A stretch of DNA of 64,000 nucleotides, from positions 4,863,756 to 4,927,755 of the forward strand of contig CM055103.1 in assembly GCA_029204225.1 (NCBI GenBank), read 5' to 3'. Numbering within the stretch: position 1 is the stretch's first letter; every line of letters starts with the position of its first letter. Position numbers and translations under genes: made by a program. Below are positions 40,101-45,870 of this stretch, in pieces. Below the pieces are notes generated by a model. It saw only the letters and a list, made by a program, of their open reading frames with translations. It was not told the origin of the DNA and did not search any database. The DNA is from Diphasiastrum complanatum. Lineage: Eukaryota > Streptophyta > Lycopodiopsida > Lycopodiales > Lycopodiaceae.

Positions 40101-40866
40101 GTTTTGCGTCTTAATGGCACAACGCATGAGGTCCTAAATGCTCTACACTCTTGCTCTGTACTAGCCTCTCAAAACATTTTAACAGAAACATAAAACAGTA
40201 AACAAATCAGCCCGAAACGATTGTGAATGTATAGAAAAGGAAGGTAGAACAAACCCGGGTCAAAGCGACAGCTGCACATGCAAGATCAAGTCGTTGCTTC
40301 AGAAAATGCTCGTATTCACGCGGGTTACTACTGCAAATAGAAAAAGCTTCATTGGAGAGACCTGCAAACAAAGGATTCAATGCAACGTCCACTTCCTGGT
40401 GTACGGAAGCCTTAACTGCACTTCCAGATTGGGATGTATTGTCAGGGTCCGTGTCTATCTCCTGCACAATCGCTAACGAATTCGAACCTTTCGGCTGCCG
40501 ATCAGTGCTCAAAAATCTTTGTGCAGTTTGCAACTGTGTTGGCTGCTGTGGCAAGCAATCTGCATCGACTTCCGTCCCCTCGTCCACTCTATCCTTCACA
40601 CTCTGGCCACTGACCGTAGAAGTCAAAGAAGCTGTATACAATTTAAGAAACTCCTGAAACGCCCATTCTGAAGCACTGCGATTCATTCGCTTCTCCGACG
40701 CCTCAGAAACCAAATTGGATACCCTCTGTTGCAGCTGATCTTCTGGAATTCCTACAGAGTGTCCATCATTTTCTCCACCGTGAGTATCCAGCTTCCAGAA
40801 TGTGCCCAGTATGTCATCAACCGAAAAGTTTCGCTCCATCTGTGTCTTCAACGCAGTACCTTCCAT
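776..40866 (-). CDS. Group C (Opaque2-like) bZIP transcription factor, whole six-exon gene
   Basis: This is a nuclear DNA-binding factor; group C bZIPs dimerise with each other and with group S1 bZIPs on ACGT elements. The six exons join in frame (612+124+190+76+126+420 bp, 515 codons plus stop), all at GT..AG introns. The N-terminal part has the family motif [13 protein letters not shown]. The basic region [13 protein letters not shown] keeps the invariant N-x7-R spacing. The zipper has heptad residues L-L-L-I-A-L-L, followed by the family sequence [11 protein letters not shown]. The start is the first ATG in frame, at 40866; MERNF (10 codons on) is a possible alternative. Introns make up about 96% of the span and carry five or more retrotransposons, mostly antisense to the gene. 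No break was seen in the reading frame, so the gene looks functional. Close relatives are AtbZIP9/10/25/63 types; the exact orthologue cannot be assigned here. Confidence 0.9.
1196..1933. other. bZIP intron 5, unannotated 3' part
   Basis: Unique-looking AT-rich intron sequence between exon 6 and the first 480-bp repeat. No coding similarity, terminal repeat or microsatellite was seen. Confidence 0.5.
1934..2420 (+). repeat. 480-bp direct repeat, copy 1 (retroelement 3' leader-like)
   Basis: The sequence from GCAAAATCTAGTTTCATT to TGTACATATGG recurs nearly unchanged at 5236-5714. Copy 1 runs directly into TTTTTAAGGGGGAAGAATG, which looks like a polypurine tract followed by an LTR start. The repeat may therefore be the 3' untranslated end of an LTR element. 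It has no recognisable coding sequence and carries a tandem array of CCAAT units. Confidence 0.6.
2143..2345 (+). repeat. Tandem 32-bp CCAATCA repeats, array 1
   Basis: Seven units each begin with CCAATCA, at 2143, 2174, 2206, 2238, 2270, 2302 and 2335, giving spacings of 31, 32, 32, 32, 32 and 33 bp. Most units also contain GAGGTGCA or a variant about 12 bp later. CCAAT is the core bound by NF-Y. The array lies within the 480-bp repeat. Confidence 0.85.
2431..2830 (+). mobile_element. Possible Gypsy-type LTR fragment
   Basis: It follows the purine-rich TTAAGGGGGAAGAA and begins TGTCATGCCCATGACTGGTC, like the start of many plant Gypsy LTRs. It contains a TATA-like GGGTATAAAG near 2698. No second copy and no clear 3' end exist in the window, so the assignment is tentative. 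Confidence 0.35.
2923..5037 (+). mobile_element. Copia-B, internally deleted Copia retrotransposon
   Basis: The 3' LTR is 4581-5037 (starts TGTTGGAATG, ends TTTCCTACA) and is preceded by the tract TTTAAGGAGGG. A partial 5' LTR at 2923-3102 matches it (TTGACATATTGGAGG and following). The 5' LTR then jumps directly into internal sequence equivalent to the segment between integrase and RT, so most of the element is deleted. It is the same family as Copia-C at 56.5 kb. Confidence 0.75.
3100..4460 (+). pseudogene. Copia-B pol linker remnant, partly duplicated
   Basis: The reading frame from 3100 to 3597 encodes the Gln/Pro-rich spacer between integrase and RT ([50 protein letters not shown]). At about 3980-4250 the same order of motifs appears again in a more diverged form ([20 protein letters not shown], then [10 protein letters not shown]). 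The linker is therefore present twice. Between them lies a Copia-gag-like trace ([17 protein letters not shown], frame-broken). There is no RT, RNase H or intact frame. Confidence 0.6.
5236..5714 (+). repeat. 480-bp direct repeat, copy 2
   Basis: Second copy of the repeat at 1934-2420, in the same orientation and with few substitutions. It lacks an 11-bp piece near 5632 that removes the last CCAAT unit. After TGTACATATGG it diverges from copy 1 into unrelated sequence. Confidence 0.7.
5445..5610 (+). repeat. Tandem 32-bp CCAATCA repeats, array 2
   Basis: Six CCAATC units start at 5445, 5476, 5508, 5540, 5572 and 5604 (spacing 31-32 bp). The seventh unit of array 1 is missing through a short deletion. 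Confidence 0.85.
5857..6509 (+). mobile_element. Non-autonomous fold-back DNA element, copy 1
   Basis: About 650 bp with ends rich in short palindromes around GATTCG (CAAATCGCAATTCGGAACCC at the left, CCGAATCGTGATTCGGACCGC at the right). A reverse-complement copy lies at 55752-56461: both share the segments TAGCTTATGGCTGAAAT, AGTGCAGTAGATAGGGCACA and GTACAATTGCTCTAC in mirrored order. There is no transposase reading frame. The exact ends and target-site duplication were not resolved. Confidence 0.6.
6593..6991 (+). repeat. Copia-A 5' LTR
   Basis: 399 bp, TG..CA ended, nearly the same as 11588-11987. It contains GACTCGGGGAGGTC and a CT-rich 3' part with GAGGGGGGGTGCCC at 6903-6916. Confidence 0.93.
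6992..7003 (+). promoter_or_regulatory. Copia-A primer binding site
   Basis: TGGTATCAGAGC directly follows the LTR and is complementary to the 3' end of plant initiator Met-tRNA, the primer for minus-strand cDNA synthesis. Confidence 0.9.
7004..7704 (+). other. Copia-A untranslated leader with repeated GGGYGCC motifs
   Basis: This stretch lies between the primer binding site and the gag ATG. It carries GGGCGCCC (7032-7039), GGAGGGCACCC (near 7145), GGAGGGTGCCC (near 7249), GGAGGGCGCC (7335-7344) and GGTAGGGTGC (7415-7424), at intervals of roughly 80-115 bp. No reading frame of note was seen. Confidence 0.7.
7705..9788 (+). pseudogene. Copia-A gag, protease and integrase (broken)
   Basis: The start is ATG at 7705 ([12 protein letters not shown]), then DGTNYSMW of the gag N-terminus. 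Relative to Copia-C, about 90 codons of the gag UBN2 region are deleted at about 7940 (KKWDRR is joined to VTLNSLPS). The zinc knuckle [14 protein letters not shown] is at 8212-8253. The protease site reads DSRARDMTS instead of the usual DSGATxHMT, so the flap-side Gly is lost. A GAG-pre-integrase motif ([10 protein letters not shown]) and integrase core follow (HSDVCGPM, then DRGGEY). A 1-nt frameshift near 9220-9235 moves the frame into [16 protein letters not shown]. The linker ends in a stop at about 9788. Confidence 0.88.
9790..10735 (+). pseudogene. Copia-A linker and reverse transcriptase (broken)
   Basis: It encodes the Gln-rich linker (GQQ/GQP repeats) and then Copia RT motifs: [27 protein letters not shown] and [10 protein letters not shown] frameshift near 10350 leads into [22 protein letters not shown] and [15 protein letters not shown]. 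The catalytic YVDD is intact at 10616-10627. A stop (TAG, about 10724) replaces the sequence after GLLHF. The element cannot make RT without other copies. Confidence 0.9.
10737..11505 (+). pseudogene. Copia-A RNase H region (broken)
   Basis: It starts within the RT-RNase H connection ([21 protein letters not shown]) and gives [20 protein letters not shown] deletion and frameshift near 11125 fall right after the first RNase H motif (GFSDSDWG). Then follow [10 protein letters not shown] and [24 protein letters not shown], ending [12 protein letters not shown]-like. The normally conserved LSSTEAEY is degraded to [17 protein letters not shown]. Confidence 0.88.
11588..11987 (+). repeat. Copia-A 3' LTR
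   Basis: 400 bp, matching the 5' LTR with scattered substitutions by eye. It contains GGAGGGCGCC at 11904-11913 where the 5' LTR reads GGGGGGGTGCCC. Confidence 0.93.
12235..12360 (-). CDS. bZIP gene exon 5 (leucine zipper)
   Basis: A 126-bp exon of exactly 42 codons, phase 0 at both ends, between GACTCAG|GTAGC and GCTAAG|GTACAT. It encodes [15 protein letters not shown], then [19 protein letters not shown]. The zipper heptads are intact. The neighbouring 303-bp intron 4 carries a 95-bp tandem duplication. Confidence 0.92.
12433..12594. repeat. 95-bp tandem duplication in bZIP intron 4
   Basis: A 67-bp stretch starting GCAAATCAGATCAAGGCTAA occurs at 12433-12499 and again at 12528-12594 (period 95 bp). 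It makes up about half of the 303-bp intron between the basic-region and zipper exons. Confidence 0.9.
12664..12739 (-). CDS. bZIP gene exon 4 (basic DNA-binding region)
   Basis: A 76-bp exon between GACAG|AATGC and ATGCAG|GTCGTA. It encodes [16 protein letters not shown] and then AHLSDLEMQ. It supplies the Asn and Arg residues that read the ACGT core and the first heptads of the zipper. The small exon size and both junction positions are typical of group C bZIP genes. Confidence 0.92.
12740..15029. other. bZIP intron 3
   Basis: 2.3 kb of AT-rich intron. No transposon domain, LTR or strong repeat was recognised. The short open frames here look like chance. Confidence 0.6.
15030..15219 (-). 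CDS. bZIP gene exon 3 (acidic region and start of basic region)
   Basis: A 190-bp exon after TTTTAG|GAAGG. It encodes a Pro-rich stretch ([11 protein letters not shown]), a Ser/Thr-rich stretch and the acidic run SDDEDGDLD. It then gives DPTDLKRVK and splits an Arg codon AG|A at the donor AAGAG|GTTCTC. Phase 2 here matches exon 4 exactly. The acidic region followed by NPT(D/N)(L/V)KRVKR is characteristic of group C bZIPs just ahead of the basic region. Intron 2, upstream of it in the transcript, is 23.7 kb. Confidence 0.88.
15220..16641. other. bZIP intron 2, unannotated 3' part
   Basis: Intron sequence between exon 3 and the chromovirus target-site duplication. No coding or repeat signal was recognised. 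Some sequence near 16600-16641 may belong to the Gypsy-3 LTR that the chromovirus interrupted. Confidence 0.5.
16647..17122 (-). repeat. Chromovirus 3' LTR (outer, minus strand)
   Basis: 476 bp. The purine-rich AAGAGGGAAGGA abuts its start (just above 17122 on the plus numbering). It matches 25706-26169 closely. Confidence 0.88.
17123..17710 (-). pseudogene. Chromovirus integrase C-terminus and chromodomain (outer element)
   Basis: Minus-strand frames encode the integrase tail ([43 protein letters not shown] and [13 protein letters not shown]). These are followed by a chromodomain-type end: [30 protein letters not shown], then a short tail to IED. The LVKWKG-like motif with the following ATWE is the chromodomain signature; it directs chromoviruses to heterochromatin. 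A stop replaces a codon between VSKLK and the chromodomain (near 17373). Confidence 0.85.
18078..19330 (+). pseudogene. Inner chromovirus gag (broken)
   Basis: It begins [14 protein letters not shown] with a Pro-rich N-terminus, then the retrotrans_gag-like [13 protein letters not shown] and [20 protein letters not shown] frameshift near 18640 (deletion around HRQRQ) moves to [28 protein letters not shown] near 18885 falls between SWP and KKGLRKSG. The zinc knuckle [13 protein letters not shown] is present near 19060-19110. The gag ends in a stop (TAA) near 19330, just ahead of the protease. Confidence 0.85.
19331..21258 (+). pseudogene. Inner chromovirus protease, RT and RNase H (broken)
   Basis: The aspartic protease site [10 protein letters not shown] is at about 19355. 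RT motifs are [19 protein letters not shown] (after a stop at about 20093), [22 protein letters not shown] and [14 protein letters not shown] frameshift at about 20455 disrupts the entry to [10 protein letters not shown], so the catalytic block is out of frame. The RNase H part has [15 protein letters not shown], then a stop at 21067-21069 where WRHYxYG is expected, and ends DALSRI-like near 21240. Confidence 0.85.
21259..22740 (+). pseudogene. Inner chromovirus integrase and chromodomain (broken)
   Basis: The H2C2 zinc domain ([11 protein letters not shown] and CTACQVNKA), catalytic core motifs ([17 protein letters not shown] and HPQTDGQ) and LLEFAYND are seen in the frame 21552-22172, which stops at LLQS. 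The expected MTLGT..F after SLGT is degraded to [14 protein letters not shown]. The tail from 22199 has [16 protein letters not shown] and HVSKLKRC, then [13 protein letters not shown] at about 22649 interrupts the chromodomain before [11 protein letters not shown]. Confidence 0.85.
22760..23059 (+). repeat. Partial 3' LTR of inner chromovirus
   Basis: It starts TGTTAGAGTCCAGTTATGAC after the tract AGAGTAGGGAAGGAT. It is homologous to the first about 300 bp of the outer LTRs and breaks off at CACAGGTCACA, where the minus-strand outer element resumes. Confidence 0.8.
23062..24931 (-). pseudogene. Chromovirus gag, protease and start of RT (outer element)
   Basis: Minus strand. The start is [12 protein letters not shown] at 24931, followed by the gag domain ([19 protein letters not shown]), [13 protein letters not shown], a stop near 24284, and the [13 protein letters not shown] knuckle (about 23970). 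At the protease site [11 protein letters not shown], the usual DTG is changed to DFD, so the catalytic triad is broken. The RT N-terminal part ([18 protein letters not shown]) follows in another frame, and the copy ends about 23062 within VDYRGLNKI-like sequence. Confidence 0.85.
24932..25690 (-). other. Chromovirus 5' leader (outer element)
   Basis: Untranslated leader between primer binding site and gag on the minus strand. Read on that strand it contains GGAGGAGGGCGAC (25218-25230), a relative of the GGGCGCC motif in other elements here. No coding signal. Confidence 0.6.
25691..25703 (-). promoter_or_regulatory. Chromovirus primer binding site
   Basis: Minus-strand TGGTATCAGAGCC two bases from the LTR end, complementary to initiator Met-tRNA. 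Confidence 0.85.
25706..26169 (-). repeat. Chromovirus 5' LTR (outer element)
   Basis: 464 bp, TGTTACGAC..GCTCACA. It matches the 3' LTR at 16647-17122. Confidence 0.88.
26522..27265 (+). other. Gypsy-3 leader with three imperfect repeats
   Basis: Untranslated region with GAGGCTGTCCAGCGCCCTAC-type repeats at about 26859, 26939 and 27007. Each contains the core (A)GCGCCC or TCGCCC. Further GGGTGCCC (26572-26579) and GGCGCCC (26764-26770) are present. The gag ATG at 27266 follows. Confidence 0.65.
27266..28002 (+). pseudogene. Gypsy-3 gag, part 1 (broken by stops and Copia-D)
   Basis: It begins [14 protein letters not shown], with a helical N-terminal part ([18 protein letters not shown]). 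Then come the retrotrans_gag motifs [44 protein letters not shown] and [16 protein letters not shown] stops occur after DGNEL (about 27600) and in DI*RIHLA (about 27657). The frame is cut at 28002 by the target-site duplication of Copia-D and continues at 33334. Confidence 0.82.
28008..28393 (-). repeat. Copia-D 3' LTR
   Basis: 386 bp. On the plus strand it contains GAGGAGGGCGTGGGTCCTCC near 28171. Confidence 0.93.
28570..32490 (-). pseudogene. Copia-D gag-pol (few disabling changes)
   Basis: Starts ATG at 32490 ([20 protein letters not shown]). Gag UBN2 region, zinc knuckle [14 protein letters not shown], protease [13 protein letters not shown] (site intact), [10 protein letters not shown], integrase ([32 protein letters not shown]), RT ([30 protein letters not shown] at 29311-29322) and RNase H ([36 protein letters not shown]) are all present. 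In-frame stops occur near 32380 (TAG), 32088 (TAG), 31014 (TAG) and 29523 (TAA). Frameshifts lie near 29217 and 28575-28600. Apart from these the order and lengths are normal. Confidence 0.93.
32491..32920 (-). other. Copia-D leader
   Basis: Untranslated region between primer binding site and gag on the minus strand. It contains, read on that strand, GTAGGGCGCAC at about 32698-32708, again a GGGCGC word in a leader. Confidence 0.65.
32932..33328 (-). repeat. Copia-D 5' LTR
   Basis: 397 bp; carries an extra 11 bp (around 33228) relative to the 3' LTR. Confidence 0.93.
33334..36215 (+). pseudogene. Gypsy-3 gag end, protease, RT, RNase H and truncated integrase
   Basis: Zinc knuckle [14 protein letters not shown] (about 33570). 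The protease [10 protein letters not shown] is at 33870-33899. RT is uninterrupted: [35 protein letters not shown] and YFDD at 34881-34892. A frameshift near 34910 follows, then FLGFFVTNG and the RNase H motif [13 protein letters not shown], with a TAG at 35369-35371. TDHQSLRYL and DALSRL come next. The integrase keeps only the H2C2 zinc domain ([10 protein letters not shown] and CDFCLRNK); after RQWTNIS the catalytic core is absent and only a short tail ([10 protein letters not shown]) remains before the LTR. A frameshift and stops end it. Confidence 0.88.
36292..36512 (+). repeat. Gypsy-3 partial 3' LTR
   Basis: Matches 26204-26424 with a few substitutions; the rest of the LTR is missing. 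Confidence 0.85.
36513..38372. other. bZIP intron 2 proximal part with a fold-back-like repeat
   Basis: At about 36755-36815 and 37015-37085 short inverted words around GTTTCGAAAC recur (CGTTTCAAACGCGTTTTGAAACG and GTTTTGAAACGGGCCCGTTTCG type), suggesting the ends of a small fold-back DNA element. A GC-richer stretch at 37620-37925 has a 72-codon minus-strand frame of unknown nature. Nothing else is recognised. Confidence 0.4.
38373..38504. repeat. Perfect 66-bp tandem duplication
   Basis: Two identical 66-bp units (38373-38438 and 38439-38504), each beginning GGGTGAAGTGCCGTATCATC, lie in intron 2 about 0.4 kb downstream of exon 2. The lack of any difference suggests a recent event or an assembly artefact. 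Confidence 0.93.
38881..39004 (-). CDS. bZIP gene exon 2
   Basis: A 124-bp exon between TTCAG|GCAACG and AATG|GTAAGT, entering in phase 0 and leaving one base for the next codon. It encodes about 41 residues beginning [15 protein letters not shown]. This is the low-conservation linker that follows the CAAVA(L/M)xR segment in group C bZIPs. The donor GTAAGT is a consensus plant donor. Joining it to exon 3 restores a Gly codon and keeps the frame open. Confidence 0.85.
39005..40254. other. bZIP intron 1
   Basis: 1.25 kb intron with canonical borders (GTTTGT..TTCAG). No repeat or coding signal was recognised. Confidence 0.7.
40255..40866 (-). CDS. bZIP gene exon 1 (N-terminal region)
   Basis: Codons 1-204. 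The exon starts at the first ATG after an A/T-rich leader that ends in GTGGTTT, and it ends ACCCGG|GTTTGT in phase 0. It encodes [18 protein letters not shown] and then [17 protein letters not shown], a motif pair conserved at the N-terminus of group C bZIPs, where the N-terminal part acts in transactivation. A Gln- and Ser-rich middle follows (about residues 80-170). The exon closes with [21 protein letters not shown], the usual end of this exon in the family. A GTG-initiated extension of four codons upstream is open but has no ATG. Confidence 0.9.
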
Positions 40867-41357
40867 AAACCACAACACTAAAACCCTAATTCTTCATCTC
40901 TCACAAAACTGAAACCCTATCTGTCCCAACCTACCCTACTCAGCTGAAGAAGCAAAAACCCCATCCGCAAACCGCAAATCATCACTATCCGTCATCTAGG
41001 CATTCACCAAGCCCGCCTGGATGCCTGCCATGTCAAGCCGAATCCAGAAACACATCATTACTCATCATTCGAGGTGCGTTTCTGGCTGTTTTGAGTGGCG
41101 ATTAGGCTATCCGGAACCAAAAGGATGGGCGCGACTTCTCAATCTCCCTCAACTGCAGCTTCCCATCCATCTGCTTGCCATCACCTCGCCTTCGCAGGTA
41201 TCCGATCATCCAGCCAGCCTCAGCTCCCTTCCGCCATCGTCACTCTCTTCTTCTATCGCCTTCTTTCATCTGTTTCTTCTTCTTCTGCTTAAGACGGGGT
41301 TCACCCAAAGGGAGTTATTGGCACGGAGTATTAGGGCCACGACCACTTGGATGTTCG

Positions 41358-41802
41358 CCACGTGGAATATAATCGTTTTTATGGACGATCAACAATACGC
41401 GGCAGGATCTGATCGTCCATGATTTAATCCAACGGTGGTGATTGGGCCGGCTCCCGTATGCTAGAAGGATACGACCCCTTGCTGACGTGGCACTTGCCTT
41501 CCCTTTCGGGTCTTTTATCGCCAACTGTCAACGGGGTAGGGCTCTCATCTCCAGGCCACTGAGCGACTCAATGCGCGATCGTTGGATTCTGCAGAGAACG
41601 TTGAGATTGTGCCACGTTTCAGGGATCGATCATTAAACAGATCTACATGTAAAGGATGCCGCGTGGCAGGGATCCAACGGACTGGGTTTGATATGAGTCG
41701 TGTCATTAGGCGATTGGAAAGGGTCACGTGCGAATTGGAGAAATCGTCACGTGCCCATAAACCCCGTCAAAGTTGAAAGTCAAAAGAATCAAAGCAGACG
41801 TC
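41358..41802 (-). promoter_or_regulatory. ACGT/G-box cluster upstream of the bZIP gene
   Basis: About 490-940 bp upstream of the bZIP start codon are six ACGT-core sites: CCACGTGG (41358-41365), TGACGTGG (41483-41490), GCCACGT (41611-41617), CACGTG (41725-41730), CACGTG (41748-41753) and GACGTC (41797-41802). Three ATCCAACGG-type words (near 41415, 41580 and 41670) lie among them. bZIP and bHLH factors bind such sites. The transcription start is not known; a GA-rich stretch on the minus strand near 41230-41290 may be 5' UTR. Confidence 0.55.
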
Positions 41803-43185
41803 AATTGAAGTTGAAGTGCAACTAAAACATTTCTTGCCCCTCTATTTGAAAGGTGATTTTCAGAGGTCAAATTTTTACAAAATGGACTACAAATTTCTGA
41901 AATTTTCCTTTTGAAATCCAACCCAACTTCACTTCAATGCCAAAAGGTTTGTTACATTTTTTTTCCGAGGGAAGGTAACATGAAGCTTGCATTTTCATGT
42001 AAAAGCTTCATAAAATATGCCCTTCGTCGACCGTCGACCTAAAAGGACATCATATTCCAAGCTTGCACAAGATGTGAATCATTACACATAATATGATCAA
42101 GGAGACAAAAAGAAACACCAAGCAAGGCATCCATCAAATTGCAAGCTTGCACTAGATGTAAAAGGGCTAAAGCTTTGTGCGTCGTCAACTTGAATATATC
42201 TAAAGGTTATGTGGACATTCAATGTCATAGAGTAAAACTTGAATGTAACTAAAGGTTATGTGGACATTCAATATCATAGACTAACTCATTGACAAGTAAC
42301 ATTATGACTTGCAAGTTGAAAATTGAGTCTTAAAAATCTCACTTGCCATCTAAAATTTACCTTAATAGTTATATCCAAATCTCAAAGAAGGGTCAAAAGT
42401 TTAATCTAACAAGGTGATCTTCAATCACAACATATCTTTATGGCAAGCTTTACTTTGAATTTTGAATCTAAGTCTAATCTAAAAACTTCTATGAGTATCT
42501 CACCACAAACCTTTGAGTGGGAGGATTATTAAATTCCTTGCATAGAAAGCATAATTAATGATGTACTTGTGCAAGAGGTTGATCTAATGTGATTTGTGAA
42601 ATTCCTTGCACAAAAAGCATGATTGAGTATGTGCCTTGTTCTTTTAATGAAGTTAGTCTCAAGAGAGACAAAAAAGAATGAGCCACATCTAAAGATCAAG
42701 TTGGCTTAAAAAGTTTGGATTTGTCTATAGTCTTTTAAATAGCACGAGCTCTTTTGATTCTAGTGCTCGTAAAGATGCTATCGTGAGCAATTTTCAGCTG
42801 AAATAACTCTCAACAGCAACGATAAAGAAGAAAAAGAAGTAAAGCATTATAAAAAAATGGTAAAAAAACAAGCAAAAAGTTTTCTCTTAAGAAGAAGAGG
42901 GCCATTCGTCATTGTGCAAAATCTATTTTAATTTTTAATACAATGACAAGCTTGACTACTCGCCAATCCTACAAACTTTTGAATCTAGCAAAACCCTTCA
43001 GCAAAAAACATGAGTCAACACCACTAAACCTAGCACCTCTGTAAATGTGAAGTAAAAGACAACAAACTTGCTTCTAACAAGGAATATTTTGTAGAGAAGA
43101 GTAATATGCAAAAGAAATCATTGCCACTTCACCTTCAAAGAAGAGAAATGATGCAAGAAATATTTCTACTTTTGAGTATTGACAT
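41803..43185. other. Intergenic AT-rich sequence
   Basis: No gene was recognised. A 49-bp imperfect tandem duplication occurs at about 42189-42286 (both copies share CTAAAGGTTATGTGGACATT). Further weak internal duplications occur near 42530-42640. Confidence 0.5.
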
Positions 43186-43440
43186 TGTTGTCTTTTTGCG
43201 ACAGTGTCGCCTGTGGCTGTTTTATTTCATTTCTACAGAGCTACAATTTTGGTTCATTTATGCAGACAGAATATTTACGACCACCGCTGATCAACAATCG
43301 ATGACAAGGAACCGGATGGATGCCGACGAATCACCAGCCAACTGGCAATCGCAATTGACGACCTAATTTCTTAGTATAAACAGTTGTTCATATTCATACA
43401 ATTTCACTATTAAATTATGAGAAGAAGTTTTTGAATAGTT

Positions 43441-43484
<44 letters not shown>

Positions 43485-43590
43485 CCTGCGAGCTTGAACA
43501 CTCCTAACCATTGTAGCTCACTTCTTAGAGTTATTTTAGAGATTGTTATTGTGCCACTGCTTATCAGCATTGCGCATTAATTCAGACTTT
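43186..43590 (-). repeat. Inverted repeat arm L, with (CT)n
   Basis: The reverse complement of this segment matches 45396-45870: shared words include AAAGTCTGAATTAATG, TGCTGATAAGCAGTGGC, TTCAAGCTCGCAGGCTTGAG and GAAATTAGGTCGTCAATTG. The (CT)n run at about 43444-43481 pairs with the (GA)n run of the other arm. Confidence 0.8.
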
Positions 43591-43599
43591 CATTTACAC

Positions 43600-44760
43600 G
43601 GCTTCAATCTGCAACTTTTTGTACTCATTTACGACCTCTTCGTTGAGAACTTTGCTTTTGACAAAATGATACTTCAGTTCAATGTGCTTACTCCTAGAAT
43701 GAAGTCTAATTTGAATTGATCATGTTGGAACCGCAATCTTATAGTACCTTCTCCTTCAATAGTGTGAGTACTATTGTCACCAAGATGAACAAATTTCTTT
43801 GTGTGGTAAGGCGTGTAGGAGTTGAAGATCTCACGTTGATTGGTCATATGTTGAGTTGCTCCAGAATCCATAAACCATGAATCATCCAAAAATGCGCTTT
43901 GATCTTTGACCATGAATGCACCTTCGTCCACTTCGACCTGGGGAGATAATGAAACTGTGTTTGCTTGCTGATCAAGTTGTCTGGCTGTGTTCTTCGATTG
44001 GAGAATTCGGCAATCCTTGATCTCATGGTTATTGCGCTTGCAATACATGCAAAACATCTTCTTCTTCGATTGTGGACCTGATGATTGTGCTTGACTTTGA
44101 GTCTGTTTCCGATTCGTTGCAGTCTTCTGGGAGCTTTTTTACTTTTGTTGCTTAGAGCCTTTGTTGACATATAGAGCCTGAGAGGATGAAGTAGACGGAG
44201 TGCCTTGACTTCTCCTATTATCTTCTTGTAGCAACATAGTGATAACTCTAGTAAGAGTTAGATTAGTGTGTGTCGATATGATCATCACCCAGTTCTCATA
44301 TGTAGAGGACAAGCTTGAAAGCAATGTCATAATTGCGTCTTGATCGTCTATGACTGATCCGACAGTGGCCATCTGTTGCAAGAGATTCTTAAACTGGTTA
44401 ATGTGTCTCTGAAGAGAATCACCAGTAGACATTTTGAATGTGAAGAATTTTATTCGTAGATGTAACTTAGTATTTGCGTCCCTCACATTATATAGTGAGT
44501 TCAAGATGTCCCAAACATCTCTTGATGTTTTAGCTTCAACTATGTGTCTAATCTGTGTATCTGATATACTGAGGATGATAAGCGTGAAAGCTTTACCGTC
44601 CTTTGATTTCCACTTTGAGTCGTCGTCTTCAGGTTTTACTTCTGTACCTATAACAACATCCCATAATTCACTACTGATTAACAAGGTCTTCATCTTAAAT
44701 TTCCACAAATGATAATTGGATCCATTCAGCTGTCTACGATAAGACCAACTTTACTTTGAG
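43600..44760 (-). pseudogene. Copia-E gag-protease joined to an RNase H end
   Basis: Minus strand. The gag starts with a frame-broken LNGSNYHLWKFKMKTLL, then SSELWDVVIGTEV and a UBN2-type region (RLRIKFFTFKM, LLQQMATVGSVIDDQD). The zinc knuckle is CMYCKRNNHEIKDC and the protease site FMDSGATQHMTN. After GTIRLRFQHDQF the sequence jumps, in another frame, to RLHSRSKHIELKYHFVKSKV, which is the very end of Copia RNase H. Integrase and RT are therefore deleted. A stop follows KGSKQQK in gag. Confidence 0.8.
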
Positions 44761-44920
44761 AATCCATCTGGAACTTAGTCTGTCGATTGTATCGATAATG
44801 CTAAGATGTAGTAATGCCAACAATAGAAAATCAATTTTTTGATACTGAAAGGTTGAAAAGAACTGAAGAGTATGATTATCAGTTTGTTATCGCAAAAGAT
44901 ATCAAGTATTAGAGATTTCG

Positions 44921-44960
44921 GTCTGATACCATATAGGTATTAGACATTGCTCTGATACCA
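44921..44960 (-). promoter_or_regulatory. Copia-E primer binding site (two similar words)
   Basis: Minus-strand TGGTATCAGAGC at 44949-44960 and TGGTATCAGAC about 28 bp further in. The first is the likely initiator Met-tRNA site. The LTR would lie above 44961, but its far border was not resolved. Confidence 0.65.
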
Positions 44961-45395
44961 TGTCGGAAAGTGGTGTGCAGAATATAGGTCTAGTTCGAAA
45001 AGAAACGAACTTAAGAAGAAACGAATGAAAATAATTCGAGTGTCTAGAAAGAAAACCTTTTCGTGCATGGCGGAATAAACTATCTTCCTCTTTCACAATG
45101 CATACGCCTATCAATTTCAAACAAAACAATAGTGATAGAAATCACGTTTGATCTTATAGTAACTAACTTTGGAATCATCAGTACTACAATGATTACGTAG
45201 CCAAACAATAAAGTATTGAATTATCAGACAAATAATTTGTCGCAAAAAACTCCAGAAAATGCATACATTCTGAGATGAAACTAAATGCAATAAAGGATAG
45301 TATTAATTCAGTATGAAAAATGTAACAAAAGTAAATGACTACAATAACTTGCGGCAAAGCTGCGTACTCTATGCCATCTTTGACCGGCTAAAATA

Positions 45396-45870
<475 letters not shown>

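Noticed and set aside
41021-41422. 133-codon plus-strand open frame upstream of the bZIP gene
   Set aside because: It is Ser/Leu-rich, produced by a CT-rich stretch that is probably the antisense of the bZIP 5' UTR or promoter, with no recognisable domain.
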